Below, in pieces: positions 36,972 through 45,953 of a stretch of DNA of 64,000 nucleotides. This stretch comes from Deltaproteobacteria bacterium (GTDB lineage Bacteria > Myxococcota_A > UBA9160 > SMWR01). The stretch is taken from positions 27,669-91,668 of the forward strand of contig PBYF01000052.1 in assembly GCA_002729515.1 (NCBI GenBank), given 5' to 3'. The position numbers and the translations under genes are program-made. Each line of letters opens with the position of its first letter. The first letter of the stretch is position 1. The notes below the pieces were generated by a model. It was not told where the DNA came from and ran no database searches. It saw only the letters and a program-made list of their open reading frames with translations.

Positions 36972-38884
36972 AGAGTGAGCACGGGAGCGGTGCGCGCCTG
37001 GGGTCCGGTCCCGAAATTTCGATCGAGGGGCGGTTGCCCGTGCTCATCGGTGCTGTCCTGCTGGTCTTCGGGATCTTTGTCCTGCGCCTCTTCCAACTCC
37101 AGATCCTCCAGGGCGAGGAACTCGCGGGCATTGCCCAGGGGAACGCCGTGCGACTGGTTCGGCTCGAGGCGCCGCGGGGCGACATCCTCGACCGCGAGGG
37201 TCGGGTGCTGGCGGCGACGCGGCCGGCCTTCGGCGTCTCGGTGTTGCCGAGCGATCTGCACTCTCCCGATCGCACCACGGCTGCTCTCGGGATGCTGCTC
37301 GACACGGAGTCGGCGGCGCTCAGGGAGCGTATCGGCACGCCGCGCGGGCGGCGGCGCTTCCGTCCCGTGCGGCTCGTCGCCGACCTGCCCTTCGATCACT
37401 GGGGGCGCGTCGAATCCCACCGGTTCGAACTCCCGGGCGTTCTGACGGATGTGCGCCCGCGTCGTCACTACGTGGAAGGTGAACTCGCTGCCCATCTGTT
37501 GGGCACGATCGGAGAAATCAGTGCGGACCAGCTGCGCGCCGCTGCCCGGACGGACTATCGGTCGGGTGAGGTGATCGGACAGTCCGGTATCGAGGGGCTT
37601 TTCGAGAGTCATCTGCGCGGGCGGGCGGGGGGGCGCAACGTCGTGGTCGATGTCGCCGGACGCGTGGTCGGCGATCCGCTGGACGAACGCGAGCCTGCGC
37701 CGGGGGGAAGCGTCACGCTCACGATCGACCGAGACCTCCAGCGCGTGGCAGAGGAAGGGTTCGTGCCGGAAGTGCTCGGCGAGCCGGGCAAGCGCGGTGC
37801 GTTGGTAGCGCTCGACCCGCGGACGGGAGATGTGCTCGCGCTGGTTTCGAAGCCTTCGTTCGACCCCAACGCCTTCGCCGGCGGAATTGATACGGAGACC
37901 TGGCAAGGGTTGGCAAACGACGATTGGCGTCCGCTCCAGAACCGAGCGGTGGCCGGGCAGTATCCGCCCGGCTCGATCTACAAGCCCATCCTGGCGGCCG
38001 CCGCGTTGGCCGATGGCGTTGTGACGCCGCACGACCGCTTCTTCTGTCCGGGCCACTTCAGGCTCGGCCGCCGAGTCTACCGCTGCTGGCGCCGCGGGGG
38101 TCACGGAGAAGTCGATCTTCGCGACGCGCTCCAGCAATCGTGCGACGTCTATTTCTACCAACTGGGTCTCCAACTCGGCATTGACCGCCTCTCCGACTTC
38201 GCGCGCGCCTTCCAACTCGGGCGCACGACGGGCTTCCCCGTGGGCGACGAGAAGCCAGGCCTGGTTCCGACCCGCAGCTGGAAGCAGCGGCGCTTCTCGG
38301 AGCCGTGGCAGAAGGGTGAGACGGTCTCCGCGTCGATCGGTCAGGGCTTCAGCCTGGTGACGCCGATCCAGATGGCGGTGGCCTATGCCGCCATCGCCAA
38401 TGGAGGGGTGATTCTAGAACCGCGGGTGGTTCGAGAGCGCGTGAGCCGCGACGGTGAGGTCATCGTCACGGGTGACCCGGTCGTGCGGGACCATCTGCCT
38501 GTTGCTCCCGAATACCTGGAGGTTCTGCGCGATGCCCTCGAGGCCGTCGTGGCCGAGCCGCGGGGAACCGGAACAGCGGCACGTATTCCCGGTGTGCGTG
38601 TGGCCGGCAAGACGGGCACGGCCCAGGTGGTGCGTCTGAAGCATACCGAGGACCTCGAGGAGGGGGAGATTCCGGTTCGTCACCGCGATCACGCCTGGTT
38701 CGTGGGTTTTGCACCGGTCGACGCACCGGAGATCGTCGTCGTCGCGCTGGTCGAGCACGGAGGTCATGGCGGATCGGCGGCGGCACCCATCGCCGGGAAG
38801 GTGATGCAGCGCTACTTCGAAAAGCAGCGTCGGGATCTGGAGCCCGCCCTTGCCGCCGCGGAGGACACCGATGCGGGGGGTTGA
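36968..38884 (+). CDS. mrdA: Penicillin-binding protein 2 (MrdA)
   Basis: A 638-residue class B transpeptidase that crosslinks peptidoglycan during side-wall growth. One N-terminal membrane helix (LIGAVLLVFGIFVLRLFQ), a dimerisation pedestal with RGDILDREGRVLA, and the transpeptidase domain with SxxK at Ser336 (PGSIYKP), SCD in place of SxN (QQSCDVYFYQ), and KTG at Lys548 (AGKTGTAQ). GTG start overlapping the mreD stop. The order before rodA is standard. Confidence 0.96.
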   Translation: MKSEHGSGARLGSGPEISIEGRLPVLIGAVLLVFGIFVLRLFQLQILQGEELAGIAQGNAVRLVRLEAPRGDILDREGRVLAATRPAFGVSVLPSDLHSPDRTTAALGMLLDTESAALRERIGTPRGRRRFRPVRLVADLPFDHWGRVESHRFELPGVLTDVRPRRHYVEGELAAHLLGTIGEISADQLRAAARTDYRSGEVIGQSGIEGLFESHLRGRAGGRNVVVDVAGRVVGDPLDEREPAPGGSVTLTIDRDLQRVAEEGFVPEVLGEPGKRGALVALDPRTGDVLALVSKPSFDPNAFAGGIDTETWQGLANDDWRPLQNRAVAGQYPPGSIYKPILAAAALADGVVTPHDRFFCPGHFRLGRRVYRCWRRGGHGEVDLRDALQQSCDVYFYQLGLQLGIDRLSDFARAFQLGRTTGFPVGDEKPGLVPTRSWKQRRFSEPWQKGETVSASIGQGFSLVTPIQMAVAYAAIANGGVILEPRVVRERVSRDGEVIVTGDPVVRDHLPVAPEYLEVLRDALEAVVAEPRGTGTAARIPGVRVAGKTGTAQVVRLKHTEDLEEGEIPVRHRDHAWFVGFAPVDAPEIVVVALVEHGGHGGSAAAPIAGKVMQRYFEKQRRDLEPALAAAEDTDAGG

Positions 38885-39968
38885 CCGGCGGGTAGTGCAG
38901 AACTTCGACGGGTTGCTGTTTGGTCTCGTCACCGGTCTCGTGGTGATCGGCCTCGTCAACCTCGCGTCGGCGTCCCACACCGATGTGGGCATCTCGGATG
39001 CGCTTCGTCGGCAGCTGGTGTCCCTAGGCATCGGCGCCGTGGCGATGGGGGTGACGGTGATGTTCGACTACCGTCACTACGAGCGGCTGGCACTGCCGGC
39101 GTACCTGGGTTCACTGGCGTTGCTCGGCCTCACCCTGGTTGTCGCACCTCTCACGCGCGGCAGCCAGAGCTGGCTTCTCGAGGGGCGTCTGCAGCCGGCC
39201 GAGATCGCGAAGTTGGGCCTGGTGCTGGTGCTCGCACGTCACTTCCACCGCAATCCCGCCGGTGAGGTGCGCCGTGTGCGCGACCTCATGTGGCCCGCGC
39301 TCCTGGTCGCTCTGCCCATGGGCCTGATCGTGCTCCAGCGCGACCTGGGGGTGGCCCTGCTCACGCTGCTGGTGGGCTCGACCTATCTGGCGTTGGTGCG
39401 TATTCCGAAGCGCGCCTGGGTCGCCGTCGCGCTCGCCGGCATCGCCGCCCTCGCGGTGATCTGGCTCTATGGGCTTCAACCCTACCAGCGCGAGCGGATC
39501 CTCGATGTGGTTGACTCTGGCCGAGATCCGCTGGCTTCGGGCTACCAGGTGAACCAGTCGCGCATTGCCGTCGGTTCGGGTGGGCTCTTCGGCAAGGGCT
39601 ACCGCGAGGGCACGCAGAGCCAGTTGCGCTTTCTGCCCACGCAGCACACGGACTTCGCCTTTTCGGTCCTGGCTGAAGAGTGGGGCTTCGTCGGCTCGGT
39701 GGTGGTCCTCGGGACCTTCGCAGTGCTGCTGGTCTGGGGGCTGGTGATCGCGAGCAAAGCCAAGGATGGCTTCGGAGCCATGTTGGCGGTAGGGGTGGTG
39801 GGGATGTTCTTCTGGCCAGCGGTGCTCAACGTGGGGATGGTGCTCGGCATCATGCCCGTAATCGGCGTTCCGCTTCCCTTCATCTCCTACGGCGGCTCGG
39901 CACTGGTGACAAATCTCATCGCGGTAGGCCTGCTGATGAACGTCTCGCTGCGGCGCTGGGTCTTCTAG
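38871..39968 (+). CDS. rodA: Peptidoglycan glycosyltransferase RodA
   Basis: A 365-residue SEDS-family polymerase with about ten membrane helices. It extends glycan strands from lipid II together with PBP2. Characteristic sequences are LQPAEIAKLGLVLVLA, QRDLGVALL (with the catalytic-loop region after it), GSGGLFGKGYREGTQSQLRFLP, THTDFAFSVLAEEWGF and GVPLPFISYGGSAL. The ATG overlaps the mrdA end by 14 bases; a longer frame upstream has no support. Confidence 0.96.
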   Translation: MRGVDRRVVQNFDGLLFGLVTGLVVIGLVNLASASHTDVGISDALRRQLVSLGIGAVAMGVTVMFDYRHYERLALPAYLGSLALLGLTLVVAPLTRGSQSWLLEGRLQPAEIAKLGLVLVLARHFHRNPAGEVRRVRDLMWPALLVALPMGLIVLQRDLGVALLTLLVGSTYLALVRIPKRAWVAVALAGIAALAVIWLYGLQPYQRERILDVVDSGRDPLASGYQVNQSRIAVGSGGLFGKGYREGTQSQLRFLPTQHTDFAFSVLAEEWGFVGSVVVLGTFAVLLVWGLVIASKAKDGFGAMLAVGVVGMFFWPAVLNVGMVLGIMPVIGVPLPFISYGGSALVTNLIAVGLLMNVSLRRWVF

Positions 39969-40035
39969 GTCCTGCCCCTGCAGCGTGGCCCTCAGATTCA
40001 TGCCGTCACTTTGCAGAGATGTTAGGCTATTGCCG

Positions 40036-40731
40036 ATGAGCGAAGAGCATCCGGAAAGAAGAAGGCCGCGGGTGGGGGCGTTCTTCGACATGGACAAGAC
40101 GCTCATCGCCGAGAACTCGGGCAGCCTCTATATGAAGCACCGCTACGAGCGGGGTGAGATCGACGGGATGGAGCTGCTGAAAGGATTCGGGGCGTACGTC
40201 CAGTACAAACTCGGTGTGCTCGACATTCGCAACTGGACGCGGAAGATGATGCTGCAGTTCGAGGGCCGTTCCGAGGCAGATCTCGAGCGTGAGACCGCGG
40301 AGTGGTTCGACGAACTGGTGGCGCCCGCCATCTATCCCGAAGCGGAGGAGCTGGTACTCGAGCACCAGAAGGCGGGCGACGTCGTGGCGATCGTCTCCGG
40401 CGCCACGCGTTTCGTGGTGGAGCCGCTGGCACGGCGGCTCGGCATCGACCACATGCTCTACACGCGGCTCGAGGTGGAGGACGGCTGCTTCACCGGCCGC
40501 GTCGTGGAGCCCATCTGCTTCGAGGAAGGGAAGATTTACTGGATCCAGCAGTTCATCGGGCAGCAGGGCATCGACTTGGCGAAGAGCTTCTTCTACACCG
40601 ACTCGGTGACGGACATGCCGCTCCTGGATCTGGTTGGCCACCCGAAAGTGGTCAATCCAGACCCGCTGCTCTACCGCCGAGCCGTGCGCCGCCGTTGGCC
40701 GGTGCATTTCTTTGAGCCCCCGCCGCGCTGA
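40036..40731 (+). CDS. HAD-superfamily IB phosphatase, SerB-like
   Basis: A 231-residue phosphatase of HAD subfamily IB. The nucleophile motif is FFDMDKTLI (Asp18, Asp20), motif II is AIVSGATRF, and motif IV is FFYTDSVTDMPLLDLVG. This group includes phosphoserine phosphatase and many hydrolases whose substrate is a phospholipid or phospho-metabolite, so the exact substrate cannot be read. It follows rodA by 67 bases and may be a separate unit. Confidence 0.83.
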   Translation: MSEEHPERRRPRVGAFFDMDKTLIAENSGSLYMKHRYERGEIDGMELLKGFGAYVQYKLGVLDIRNWTRKMMLQFEGRSEADLERETAEWFDELVAPAIYPEAEELVLEHQKAGDVVAIVSGATRFVVEPLARRLGIDHMLYTRLEVEDGCFTGRVVEPICFEEGKIYWIQQFIGQQGIDLAKSFFYTDSVTDMPLLDLVGHPKVVNPDPLLYRRAVRRRWPVHFFEPPPR

Positions 40732-40749
40732 TTGCACGGGTTGCGGGAG

Positions 40750-41076
40750 CTATGCAATGAGTTTCTTGATCATCGCTTCGAAGTCGGCCTTCGGCCGTGC
40801 ACCCTGGAGCTGCTCGACGACTTGCCCACCCTGAAAGGCGAGCACGGTGGGAATCGCGCGCACACCGTACCGGCCGGGAGTACTGGGGTTTGCCTCGATG
40901 TCCATCTTGACGATCTTGACCTGGTCGCCGTACTCCCCGGCGAGTTCGTGGATGATCGGTGCGATTTGACGGCATGGCGCGCACCACTCTGCCCAGAAGT
41001 CGATTACCGCGGGCTTGTCCGACTGGAGGACTTCCGCCTCGAAGCTCTGGTCCGTCACTTCAACGATGTCCGACAT
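40750..41076 (-). CDS. trxA: Thioredoxin
   Basis: A 108-residue cytosolic thioredoxin. The redox motif is WCAPC (Cys32, Cys35), not the more usual WCGPC, with cis-Pro in VRAIPTVLAF. It should reduce protein disulfides using thioredoxin reductase, which is not in the window. The start ATG is the family start. Ala in the active site occurs in a minority of true thioredoxins and shifts the redox potential slightly. Confidence 0.93.
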   Translation of the reverse strand: MSDIVEVTDQSFEAEVLQSDKPAVIDFWAEWCAPCRQIAPIIHELAGEYGDQVKIVKMDIEANPSTPGRYGVRAIPTVLAFQGGQVVEQLQGARPKADFEAMIKKLIA

Positions 41077-41144
41077 CTGGCTTCCTTCCGTGGCGTATGA
41101 GGTAGGTGAACTAGGATGCCGCCCTTGAGGATCCGATGCATCCG

Positions 41145-41203
41145 TTGACGCGCACGGGGGGCACCGGTATCCTGGCCCCTTCGGATCTATTTGATTTTAA
41201 TAG
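41145..41203 (+). promoter_or_regulatory. Sigma-70 promoter and AT-rich leader before the synthase/macro-domain operon
   Basis: TTGACG (41145-41150) and TATCCT (41168-41173) are exactly 17 bases apart, 5/6 and 4/6 matches. Transcription would begin near 41180. The leader then has an AT-rich stretch with a 5-bp hairpin, CTATT (41187-41191) and AATAG (41199-41203), unusual in this genome, followed by a GGGGG ribosome site ahead of a short ORF. Confidence 0.5.
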
Positions 41204-41219
41204 GGTTTTCTGGGGGCAC

Positions 41220-41348
41220 ATGACCGACGGGTCGTCTTCCAAGCCCGGCCACCGGTTGTCTCTGCTGCATGCCGACCGGCTCCCGGTCACACGTTTTTCG
41301 TGCTGGCGCGCCGAAGGCGAACGCCTTTTCGAGACACTCCGAGCGTGA
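41220..41348 (+). CDS. Possible 42-residue leader protein
   Basis: A short ATG frame 40 bases past the predicted transcription start, with GGGGG as ribosome site. It ends in a TGA that overlaps the GTG of the next gene (GTGA). The product is basic and serine/arginine-rich (SSSKPGHRLSLLHADRLP) with no known motif. The coupling to the next gene is the main reason to list it; it could also be chance. Confidence 0.3.
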   Translation: MTDGSSSKPGHRLSLLHADRLPVTRFSCWRAEGERLFETLRA

Positions 41349-42304
41349 GCCGCAAGCTCCCGCGCATCGATCGGGCGAAGGTGCGCACCACCAGTGCCCG
41401 GCGCCGTACGAGCAAGGTGGCTGTCGGGGACGAAGCGCAGCCGCACCGTGCCGGAGCGCGCTTCAGCGATTTTCTCGACGGCTTGCCGGACGTGTTGGGT
41501 GCGGCGGATCTGAAGCGCGCCATTGCTGCGGGGGCGCGGGCGCGAACGCGGGACCGCACGCTCATCTGGGGCTTCGGCGCCCACGTCGTGAAGGTGGGGC
41601 TGGCACCCGTCGTCGTGGACCTGATCGAGCGTGGCTTTGTCTCCGGGGTGATGCTCAACGGCGCGGGCTGCGTCCACGACCTCGAGTTGGCGATGATGGG
41701 GCGAACCAGCGAGGACGTAGCCGAGTCGCTCGACGACGGGAGCTTCGGAATGGCGGGCGAGACGGCCGAGCGCCTGAACAATGCCGTCGCTGCCGGTGCC
41801 CGCGATGGGCTCGGCATGGGCGCTGCCGTCGGGCGTGAGATCCTCGAGGGCCATTATCCGCACGCGGGCCGCTCGATTCTCGCGAGCGCGGCACGGGTCG
41901 GAATTCCGGTGACGGTGCACGTGGCGATCGGGACGGATATCCACCACATGCACCCGGGTGCCGACGGCGCCGCGCTGGGCGCCACGAGCCACCGCGACTT
42001 CGAGACAGCGAGTGCCCTCGTCGCCACTCTCGAAGGAGGTGTCTACTTCAACGTCGGGTCGGCGGTGATCCTTCCCGAAGTATTTCTCAAGGCGCTCGCC
42101 CTGGCGCGCAACCTCGGCAAGCGCGCGCGGCGTTTTACGACCGTGGACCTCGACTTCATCCGCCACTATCGCCCCCGCGTGAACGTCGTCGAGCGGCCGA
42201 CGCGCCTGGGCGGAACGGGTCTTTCGCTGACGGGTCACCACGAGATCCTGATTCCGTTGCTCGCTGCGGGATTGGTGGAGGCCCAGGAAAAAGGAACTCC
42301 GTGA
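41345..42304 (+). CDS. Deoxyhypusine synthase-like protein
   Basis: A 319-residue protein that I place in the deoxyhypusine/homospermidine synthase-like family, which uses NAD to move aminobutyl groups from polyamines. Supporting segments are LIWGFGAHVVKVGLAPVVVDL, VMLNGAGCVHDLELAMMG and HVAIGTDIHHMHPGADG, the Rossmann-like core. The catalytic Lys segment of human DHS is not obvious. Bacteria lack eIF5A, so the likely product is a polyamine; that is inference. GTG start; its stop overlaps the GTG of the macro-domain gene. Confidence 0.6.
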   Translation: MSRKLPRIDRAKVRTTSARRRTSKVAVGDEAQPHRAGARFSDFLDGLPDVLGAADLKRAIAAGARARTRDRTLIWGFGAHVVKVGLAPVVVDLIERGFVSGVMLNGAGCVHDLELAMMGRTSEDVAESLDDGSFGMAGETAERLNNAVAAGARDGLGMGAAVGREILEGHYPHAGRSILASAARVGIPVTVHVAIGTDIHHMHPGADGAALGATSHRDFETASALVATLEGGVYFNVGSAVILPEVFLKALALARNLGKRARRFTTVDLDFIRHYRPRVNVVERPTRLGGTGLSLTGHHEILIPLLAAGLVEAQEKGTP

Positions 42305-42882
42305 AAGGCATCACGCTTTCCGAGGGTGACATTACCGCGCAGCCGGCCGATGCCATCGTGAACGCGGCCAATAGCGATCTGGTGCTGGGCGCCGGGGTGG
42401 CGGGGGCCATCCGGGACCGGGGCGGTCCCTCCATCCAGGCCGAGTGCGATGCCATCGGCCCCATCGCCGTGGGGGACGCGGTTGTTACCGGTGCCGGCGA
42501 GTTGCCGGCCCGTTACGTGATCCACGCCGCCGGAATGTCGCCCGGCGGATCGGCGGACGAGGTGAGCATCCAGCGCGCCGTGCGCCGGAGCCTCGACCTC
42601 GCCAACGAGCGTGGCTGCTCGAACGTTGCGATTCCCGCAATCGGAGCGGGCATCGGTGGCTTCTCGGCACAGCGCTGCGCGGAGATCCTGATCGCGGAGG
42701 CTCGGGCCCATCTCGGCGGGGAAACCGCGCTCAAGGAGGTGCGCTTCGTGCTCTTCGGAGAGCCCATGTACCGTGTTTTCGAGGGAGCCCTCGATGCGGC
42801 CAAGGTGCAGGCGCAGATGGAGGCGCTGCGAGCGCGCCGCTCCCGCTCCGAGAGTTCGGAGGGCGGCGAGCCGACAGAGTGA
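42301..42882 (+). CDS. Macro-domain protein (ADP-ribose-binding)
   Basis: A 193-residue macro domain. The ADP-ribose loops are GDITAQPADAIVNAANSDLVLGAGVAGAI near the N-terminus and IPAIGAGIGGFSAQRCAEILI. Family members bind ADP-ribose or remove it or its acetyl ester. The C-terminal 30 residues are a charged tail (RSRSESSEGG). The GTG start overlaps the stop of the synthase-like gene by four bases, tying it to an enzyme that probably uses NAD. That link suggests handling of an NAD-derived by-product, but the substrate is unknown. Confidence 0.87.
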   Translation: MKGITLSEGDITAQPADAIVNAANSDLVLGAGVAGAIRDRGGPSIQAECDAIGPIAVGDAVVTGAGELPARYVIHAAGMSPGGSADEVSIQRAVRRSLDLANERGCSNVAIPAIGAGIGGFSAQRCAEILIAEARAHLGGETALKEVRFVLFGEPMYRVFEGALDAAKVQAQMEALRARRSRSESSEGGEPTE

Positions 42883-42967
42883 GTGCCTCGGCATGCCCTG
42901 CCGTTTCGCTGGATCGGTTTGCGGGTCGCCCCGAGGCGAGCGAAATCCGGAAGGCTAGGTTCTCTGC

Positions 42968-43762
42968 ATGCCCTTCATGCTTCACGAGTGGACTGCTACC
43001 TTCTATCTCCTGGCCGGAGTCGTCGCCTGGCTCGGACTGGCGCTGCGCTCGCCGAGGCTCGAGCGCCATGCCACTGTCGTGCTGGGGGTTGGCACGGCCC
43101 TGAATGTGGCCGCCCTGGCGACGCTCCATCAGCTGGATCCACCGCCACCCCTGACTGACCTGCCCACAGCGGCCTCGTTCGCGGCCTGCGTCGGCACCCT
43201 CTTCTTCCTCCTGTTGCAGGGCCGTGCGAGGCTGGCGGGTCTGACCGTGCTGGTCGCGCCGGTCGCCTTCGTCAGCGTCTTCTACGCCGCGCTGCGGATC
43301 CCCCACGGCGGCGTTCCGACTTTCGAAAGCATTGCACCCTGGGCTCACTCTCACGTGCTGCTGGCGAGCGCGGGCCTGGCGTGTCTGGCCATGTCCGGCG
43401 TGGCGGGCTTTCTCTTCTTGGTGGAGCACCGCCGCATCAAGGCCAAGCGACCCCTCGATCCCCGCTTCCCCCTTCCGTCGCTCGAGGCGCTCGATCGGGT
43501 GAACCTCGCCTCGCTTGCGGTTGGCTTTCCGTTGCTGACTCTCGGCCTCGTGACCGGGTTGCTGTGGGTCCACGCAGTTCGCGGAACGTTCGTGGCGGGC
43601 GGTCAGCACGAGGTCTGGCTGGCCGTCTCGTGGGTGGTCTATGCCGTGCTCGTCGCGGTTCGCTTCGCAGCGCGTCAGGGAGCGCGCCCGGCTGCTGCAA
43701 GTGCCGTCGCAGCCTTTGGCTTCCTCACCTTCGCAGTGATCGGAGTGGGGCTTTTCGCGTGA
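42968..43762 (+). CDS. hemX: HemX/CcsA-like membrane protein
   Basis: A 264-residue integral membrane protein with about eight helices. It belongs to the cytochrome c assembly (CcsA/HemX) superfamily: conserved histidines lie in PWAHSHVLLASAGL and in GLLWVHAVRGTF, and AFVSVFYAAL is typical. In other bacteria HemX lies in front of hemA and lowers the amount of HemA protein. The present order hemX-hemA-hemC-hemD-hemB matches. The stop overlaps the hemA GTG. Confidence 0.83.
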   Translation: MPFMLHEWTATFYLLAGVVAWLGLALRSPRLERHATVVLGVGTALNVAALATLHQLDPPPPLTDLPTAASFAACVGTLFFLLLQGRARLAGLTVLVAPVAFVSVFYAALRIPHGGVPTFESIAPWAHSHVLLASAGLACLAMSGVAGFLFLVEHRRIKAKRPLDPRFPLPSLEALDRVNLASLAVGFPLLTLGLVTGLLWVHAVRGTFVAGGQHEVWLAVSWVVYAVLVAVRFAARQGARPAAASAVAAFGFLTFAVIGVGLFA

Positions 43763-45030
43763 AGATTGTGCTCGTCGGCCTGAGTCATCGCACCGCCCCG
43801 CTCGAATTGCGGGAGCGTCTGGTGGTGGACGACCCGGGTCCGTTGCTCCAGAAGCTCGTGTCGAGCGACGAGATCGATGAAGCCGTCCTCTTTTCCACCT
43901 GCAATCGCGTGGAGGTCGTGGCGGTCACGCGCTCTCTCGAGGCCGCGCGCCTGCGACTGCACGCCTTTCTGTCTCGGGATCTGGGTGCAGACTCCGGAGA
44001 CCTGTCCGAGTACCTCTACGACCACGTCGACGGCGATGCCGTGCGCCACGTTCTGCGCGTTGCCTCCTCACTCGACTCGATGGTGGTGGGCGAATCACAG
44101 ATTCTCGGCCAGACCAAGGAAGCCTGGCAGCGCGCCGTCGAGTGTGGCGCCGCCGGGCCGCTGCTGGGGCGTCTGTTCCAGCACGCATTCGCCACCGCGA
44201 AGCGGGTGCGCACCGACACCAAGGTCGGGGAGCGGCCCATCTCGGTGGCCCGGGTTGCGGTCGAGTTGGCTCGGCAGATCTTCGAGGACCTTTCCGACAA
44301 GCGGGCACTTCTGGTGGGTGCCGGCGAGATGATCGAGACGGCACTCCAGGCCCTGCGGGACGCAGGGCTCGAATCGGTGTGCGTGGCAAACCGAACGCCC
44401 GAGCGGGCGGTAGCACTCGCCTCCCGGTATTCCGCCACGGCCCACGGTCTCGATGAGCTTCCGGTGCTCGTGTCCCAAGCGGATGTCGTTCTCACCTGCA
44501 TTGCTGCAGACCGGCCCGTGCTGACGCGTTCCGTGATCGAGGCGTCTCGCCGCCGCCGTCCGATCTTCGTCATCGACATCGGTGTGCCGCGCAACGCCGA
44601 TCCGGAACTCGAGGACCTCGACGACGTCTACCTCTACGACATCGACGACCTCTCCTCCGTGGCGCAGGAAAACGCAGAACAGCGCCGGCGCGAGAGTGCG
44701 AAGGCGGAGGGGATCGTCGAGGAGCAGCGGCAGCGATTCGACGGTTGGCTCTCGGCGCTGCGCGCCGTACCGACGATCCGTCACCTGCGCGAAAGCGCCG
44801 AGGCGCTCCGGGTCTCCGAGGTCGAGCGCGCGCTGCGTCGGCCCGAGCTGGCGGAGGTTCCCCGGGAGGCGCTGGAACAACTGACCCGCTCGATCGTGAA
44901 CAAGATTCTGCACGCGCCGGTCTCGCGGCTGCGTCGCGAGGCGGAGCGCGAGGAGGGCATGGCCTATCTCGAGGCGGCACGCGTGCTCTTTGCCTTGGAC
45001 GAGGATGACCTGCCGGCGGACGAAGAATGA
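43759..45030 (+). CDS. hemA: Glutamyl-tRNA reductase HemA
   Basis: A 423-residue enzyme that reduces Glu-tRNA(Glu) to glutamate-1-semialdehyde, the first committed step of the C5 heme pathway. GLSHRTAPLELRER at the N-terminus, the catalytic Cys48 in STCNRVEV, SMVVGESQILGQTKEAW and the NADPH domain beginning ALLVGAGEMIETAL are complete, with C-terminal dimerisation helices. GTG start coupled to hemX; stop overlaps the hemC ATG. No hemL is in the window. Confidence 0.96.
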   Translation: MKIVLVGLSHRTAPLELRERLVVDDPGPLLQKLVSSDEIDEAVLFSTCNRVEVVAVTRSLEAARLRLHAFLSRDLGADSGDLSEYLYDHVDGDAVRHVLRVASSLDSMVVGESQILGQTKEAWQRAVECGAAGPLLGRLFQHAFATAKRVRTDTKVGERPISVARVAVELARQIFEDLSDKRALLVGAGEMIETALQALRDAGLESVCVANRTPERAVALASRYSATAHGLDELPVLVSQADVVLTCIAADRPVLTRSVIEASRRRRPIFVIDIGVPRNADPELEDLDDVYLYDIDDLSSVAQENAEQRRRESAKAEGIVEEQRQRFDGWLSALRAVPTIRHLRESAEALRVSEVERALRRPELAEVPREALEQLTRSIVNKILHAPVSRLRREAEREEGMAYLEAARVLFALDEDDLPADEE

Positions 45031-45953
45031 GCCGCGTTCGGATCGCAACGCGCTCCAGCGATCTGGCGCTGGTGCAGTCGCGCCGCATCGCCGCGCTCAT
45101 CGAAGAGAAGCTGGGTGTCGCGACCGAACTCCTGCCGATGAAGACGACGGGCGACCTGCTCGAGGGTCCGCTCACCCAGGTGGGAGGCAAGGGCCTGTTC
45201 GTGAAGGAGATCGAGGCGGCGCTGCTCGATGGACGCGCGGACCTTGCTGTCCACTCGGCGAAGGACCTCCCGGCAAGCATCCCGGACGGGCTGGCGCTCG
45301 TGGCCTTTCCTGCGCGTGCGGATCCGCGCGACGCGCTGTTGGCGCGCGAACGCGGCTCGACGCTGCGGGCGCTTCCCGAGGGTGCGCGGGTCGGGACCGG
45401 AAGCCTGCGCCGCGCCGTGCAGCTGCGCGCGCTGCGCGCCGACTTCGAGATCGTGCCGCTGCGCGGCAACGTGCCCACCCGGGTGCGCAAGCTCGACGAG
45501 GACGCTCTCGATGCGGTGGTGTTGGCCTGTGCCGGTCTCGAGCGCCTGGGGCTCGCCGAGCGCATCGACGAGCGCCTCGCGACCGACGTGATGTTGCCCG
45601 CTGTGAGCCAGGGCATCCTGGCCGTGGAGGGCCGGCGAGATGACGTCCTCGCCCGGGACGTGGCGGTGCTGACGGATTCCGACGCGGCCGTCCAGGTTGC
45701 CGCGGAACGCGCCGTGCTCGTGCGGCTGGATGCCGATTGCAACGTCCCGCTGGCGGCTCTTGCCGAGCCCCGAGGCGAGTTGTTGCGGCTGCGGACGATG
45801 CTCGCCGATCCGAACGACGGCCGGACACTGCATGCGGAAGGGGAGGCGCCGCCGAGCGAAGCGGCGGTGCTGGGTCTTCGGGTCGCCGAGGAACTCCTCG
45901 CTGCTGGGGGCGCCGCGCTTCTCGAGAGGTTGAGGAGCGAGGTGGCGGTGTGA
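45027..45953 (+). CDS. hemC: Porphobilinogen deaminase HemC
   Basis: A 308-residue enzyme that joins four porphobilinogen units into hydroxymethylbilane. RIATRSSDLALVQSR, KTTGDLL, GLFVKEIEAALLDGRADLAVHSAKDLP and RLGTGSLRR-like GTGSLRRAVQLRA are family motifs. The dipyrromethane cofactor attaches to Cys238 in DADCNVPLAA. The ATG overlaps the hemA stop. It is followed directly by the fused cobA-hemD. Confidence 0.96.
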   Translation: MSRVRIATRSSDLALVQSRRIAALIEEKLGVATELLPMKTTGDLLEGPLTQVGGKGLFVKEIEAALLDGRADLAVHSAKDLPASIPDGLALVAFPARADPRDALLARERGSTLRALPEGARVGTGSLRRAVQLRALRADFEIVPLRGNVPTRVRKLDEDALDAVVLACAGLERLGLAERIDERLATDVMLPAVSQGILAVEGRRDDVLARDVAVLTDSDAAVQVAAERAVLVRLDADCNVPLAALAEPRGELLRLRTMLADPNDGRTLHAEGEAPPSEAAVLGLRVAEELLAAGGAALLERLRSEVAV

